This document shows, in pieces, positions 61,383 through 64,000 of a stretch of 64,000 bases of DNA. A program made the position numbers and the translations under genes. Source of the DNA: Dasypus novemcinctus (Eukaryota > Chordata > Mammalia > Cingulata > Dasypodidae); assembly GCF_030445035.2 (NCBI RefSeq), contig NC_080683.1, forward strand, positions 87,815,675 through 87,879,674. The letters run 5' to 3'. Every line of letters starts with the position of its first letter. The stretch's first letter is position 1. The notes under the pieces are model-generated. The model did no database searches. It was not told where the DNA came from and saw only the letters and a program-made list of their open reading frames with translations.

Positions 61383-61510
61383 GTGCACCTCCCACCAGGA
61401 AATGGCTGGCACCGGGCACACCGCTCCACGCCCCGGCCAACGCATCGCTCGCCCTGCTCCGTCCCCTGGTGCTCGGCCGGCCGGCCCGTGGAAAGCTCTG
61501 CAGCTGCTTG
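61383..61510. promoter_or_regulatory. isolated CpG-rich patch
   Basis: Roughly a dozen CpGs in ~125 bp (caccgggcacaccgc, acgccccggcc, gcatcgctcgcc, cggccggccggcccg), surrounded by A/T-rich sequence. Possible regulatory element; no splice signal or product recognised. Confidence 0.35.
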
Positions 61511-62885
61511 GGCTCTCTGGTCCCCAGGCCTGCTGAGCACCAAGCACTGAGTGCTCCAAGAAGGAAGCCCTGGAGCAGAATGGGAGGAGCATACCACCCG
61601 CAGTGAGAAAGGGGTGGACAGAAATCATTTTGTCATCGTTTACAACTTCTGAGCTGTGTAAAGTGGTCTTCTCCAGTAGGTTTACTATTTGACTTTTCAA
61701 ACAGTATTTTTATAAAAAAAAATAAAGAGTATATTAGGAAGACTCATTAGCACAGCAATGCCGGGCGCCAACACTTTTAAGGGCACAGAGCAAGAATTTA
61801 TTCACTACTAGGTTACTGGAGACAAAAGAAGATTTCACCATCACTTGCCACCCAGGTACCTTTCAAGAAGCTTTTCTTTCTTAACAAGAGGAATTTCCAA
61901 TCAGGGAATTCAGTGTCCTCACTCCAAGCCTCTACAACCTGTGAGGGAGAGAGGCTTCTCGGGGGGTGGTGGGATTCCTGGAAGCGGTGTTTCCTTTGCC
62001 TGGTCTGGCTTACCTCCCGAATATCCTTCGAAAGCACGTTAGTTTCTTGGAAGAAAAAAACCTGAAAAATCTTTGATGTCTTAGTATTTAGAGCTTTTCC
62101 TTTACTTTTATTCTGCAACCCTGCTCTTCATGTTTCAGAAGAGTTGCAGTGTGCTGCAGTTCTCCAGTGCCCCTTAGGTGAGCCAAATCCTCTGAGTTTT
62201 GTGTCATATAAGAGAATCCACAATGAACTCAACTGACCAATTAAAGGATATATTTTGGTTTAAGAGATTTTTTTTTCTTAAAGAATTATCTAAAACAGGC
62301 TGTGATTTTAATTTTTCAGATTTCTTTTGAGTGACTGAGTGAAAAACATAAATGAAAATCCTCCAGAGAACATTTTGCAAATCATCCAACCTAGTGGGAT
62401 GTAAGGATTAAAAACAAAGTTATCTTTAAAAATATCTAAAACATGTTAATAAATTGCCCAATAATGGGATAATAATTGTATGTATGTAAGAAGATCTTTG
62501 CAATGTTATCTTATCAAGTTGGCAATGGTATTTGTACCAAAAACGAGACCATAAAGTCTCAGTTTGAGCAGAGGGAGATGGGGGTAGTTTGTTAAGGTCC
62601 CTGAGCTGGATGAGTTAGAGCCTTGACAGTGAGCCTGGCTCCATCCCATGTTCTTTCTACCACATCAGGCTGCTTCCCTGCCTAGCAACTTCACTGTAGG
62701 CATGGGCAAATACTGGGAATCACACACACTTCAGGACAAGAAGGTTTCCTTGAAGTTGTCTCTTTCTCCTACAAGTGGGACACAGCAAATTCCAGTTAGA
62801 GAACATTTCTGACAAAACTGAAATATTAAGTTATGCTGAGTTTTGCTTTAACATTTCTCTGAATTAGCCTAACCTTTCTGGGGCA

Positions 62886-62927
62886 AAAACAAAACAAAAC
62901 AAAACAAAACAAAACAAAACAAAACAA
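62886..62927. repeat. AAAAC pentanucleotide repeat
   Basis: About eight perfect AAAAC units. Confidence 0.97.
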
Positions 62928-63534
62928 CCCACATCATTCCAGATGTTTGAATGTTTCTGTCATTTGGAAATCATTGTGTAACGGCTAAATTCACCAGGTT
63001 GAGTCTTTGCCATCTGGTGTGGGACAGATACGCCACAGAACTACTACAGTACTTTCCATGAGTTAAACAAATGAATTAAAAAAAAAAATCAAATGTAAAA
63101 TGCTCTTTTTAATTACTAAATTAAGAAAGTTAAACAATTGAAAAATGTAAACTCACAAATAAATCATGACAGAAAAGAATTAAGACTTCATTGTTGCTAC
63201 TCAGTATTAAAAACTTAATAGAAATAGGATTTTGATTTGTTGTTGTTAAACATACGTAATTCAAGGTTGGTACAAACAGCAACTAAAAGGAAATACTTTT
63301 TTTGTGTATGGGTATCCCCATGAAATGTAAAGTAGTGCATAGTTATTCCACTGGGGAGAACTCTTGGACATAGAGAAAGTCATTTCATTACAAGACATTT
63401 AAAACACTTATTTTACAATGGGAAATGCCCCCCGCCCCTCCCTTCTCCTTAAATTTTAGTTGTATGAGAATGTTTAGCGGGTTGCTGTGACTACAATGCT
63501 ATGGGGTTTAGACCATTTAAAGGCGGTTACAAGG

Positions 63535-64000
63535 TTTATTAAATAAAAAACTGTTTGAAACATTTCAGCATTCATCTTTTTATACAAGAAGTTTGTGTGG
63601 CATCCATCTTCCATTTCCCTCAGTTGTATTGCCCATTCGCTTGCTCCATATCCTCACTTTTTAAGTTTCAAGAACATATCGCAGTAAGTCGAAGCAAATG
63701 CTGGAAACAGAACTTGTGAATTCAGCTTGGGGTTCCTGAAAAGAGTCAAAGTGACAACTATCTACAGGTATAGTCATGAACCAAAAAAGTACAATACAAA
63801 TTTTAAAAAAAGTAGAATCATGCTTGGCAAAAGTCAAAAATGAAGGTCACCGATTTTCAGAATAACACCAGTGCTTTTATGCACATTTTGCAGTAAAATC
63901 CTCACTCCATGTCCCATAGCTTTGAGGCATAGGCTGGCCACAGGCTCCATGTTAGCACCCACATGGTGTATGTTCAGGGTCATATATATTATGTATATTC
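63535..64000 (-). other. speculative 3'UTR end (FYN?)
   Basis: On the minus strand an AATAAA hexamer at 63540-63535 follows ~460 bp of repeat-free sequence with 3'UTR-like texture (U-rich runs near 63810). FYN is the next same-strand gene on this side of TRAF3IP2 in mammals, but the human spacing would put its end ~20 kb further right. I do not recognise the sequence itself. Confidence 0.2.

Noticed and set aside
61028-61700. 189- and 143-codon minus-strand frames
   Set aside because: Overlapping frames driven by a G+C-rich patch; no recognisable domain, repeated motif or splice context.

Overview
This is a mammalian nuclear window, A/T-rich and repeat-rich, with very little coding sequence. 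Seven copies of a ~400-bp tRNA-derived SINE of the armadillo DAS-III type (tRNA-like head with A and B boxes, long unrelated body, A-rich AAATAAAT tail, clean target-site duplications) and three short relatives point to a xenarthran, most likely an armadillo (Dasypus or close kin). Older shared mammalian repeats (L1, HAL1, L2, MIR, hAT/MER5, MaLR-type LTRs) fill much of the rest.

The only gene I can prove is TRAF3IP2 (Act1/CIKS), the IL-17-receptor adaptor, on the minus strand. The first main coding exon (14465-15292, start codon at 15284-15282) and the next one (5829-6018) are intact, with canonical splice sites and matching phase. Together they encode the N-terminal 336 residues and part of codon 337. 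The C-terminal SEFIR half lies beyond the left edge. The 5'UTR exon and promoter should lie to the right; the best candidate is a strong minus-strand donor at 31903 below a CpG-rich patch (to about 32110), and a weaker alternative is the donor at 28957.

Layout: 1-5800 is the intron below exon 3 (a near-complete HAL1, a DAS SINE, a GATA microsatellite). 6019-14464 is the intron between the two coding exons (L2, MIR, L1 scraps). 15293 to ~31902 is the inferred first intron (four DAS-III SINEs, a perfect 19-bp hairpin, a candidate conserved noncoding block). From ~32.1 kb to the right edge the sequence looks intergenic: a complete small hAT element, a local 125-bp duplication, MaLR-type LTRs, opposed L1 fragments around a SINE, two further CpG-rich patches and several simple repeats. 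By mammalian gene order FYN should lie to the right on the same strand; the last ~500 bp could be its 3'UTR, but this is only a guess.

I see no operon, CRISPR array, phage or novel multi-gene system. The points worth following are the altered TRAF-binding motifs in Act1, the hairpin, the duplication nested in a MIR, and the candidate promoters.
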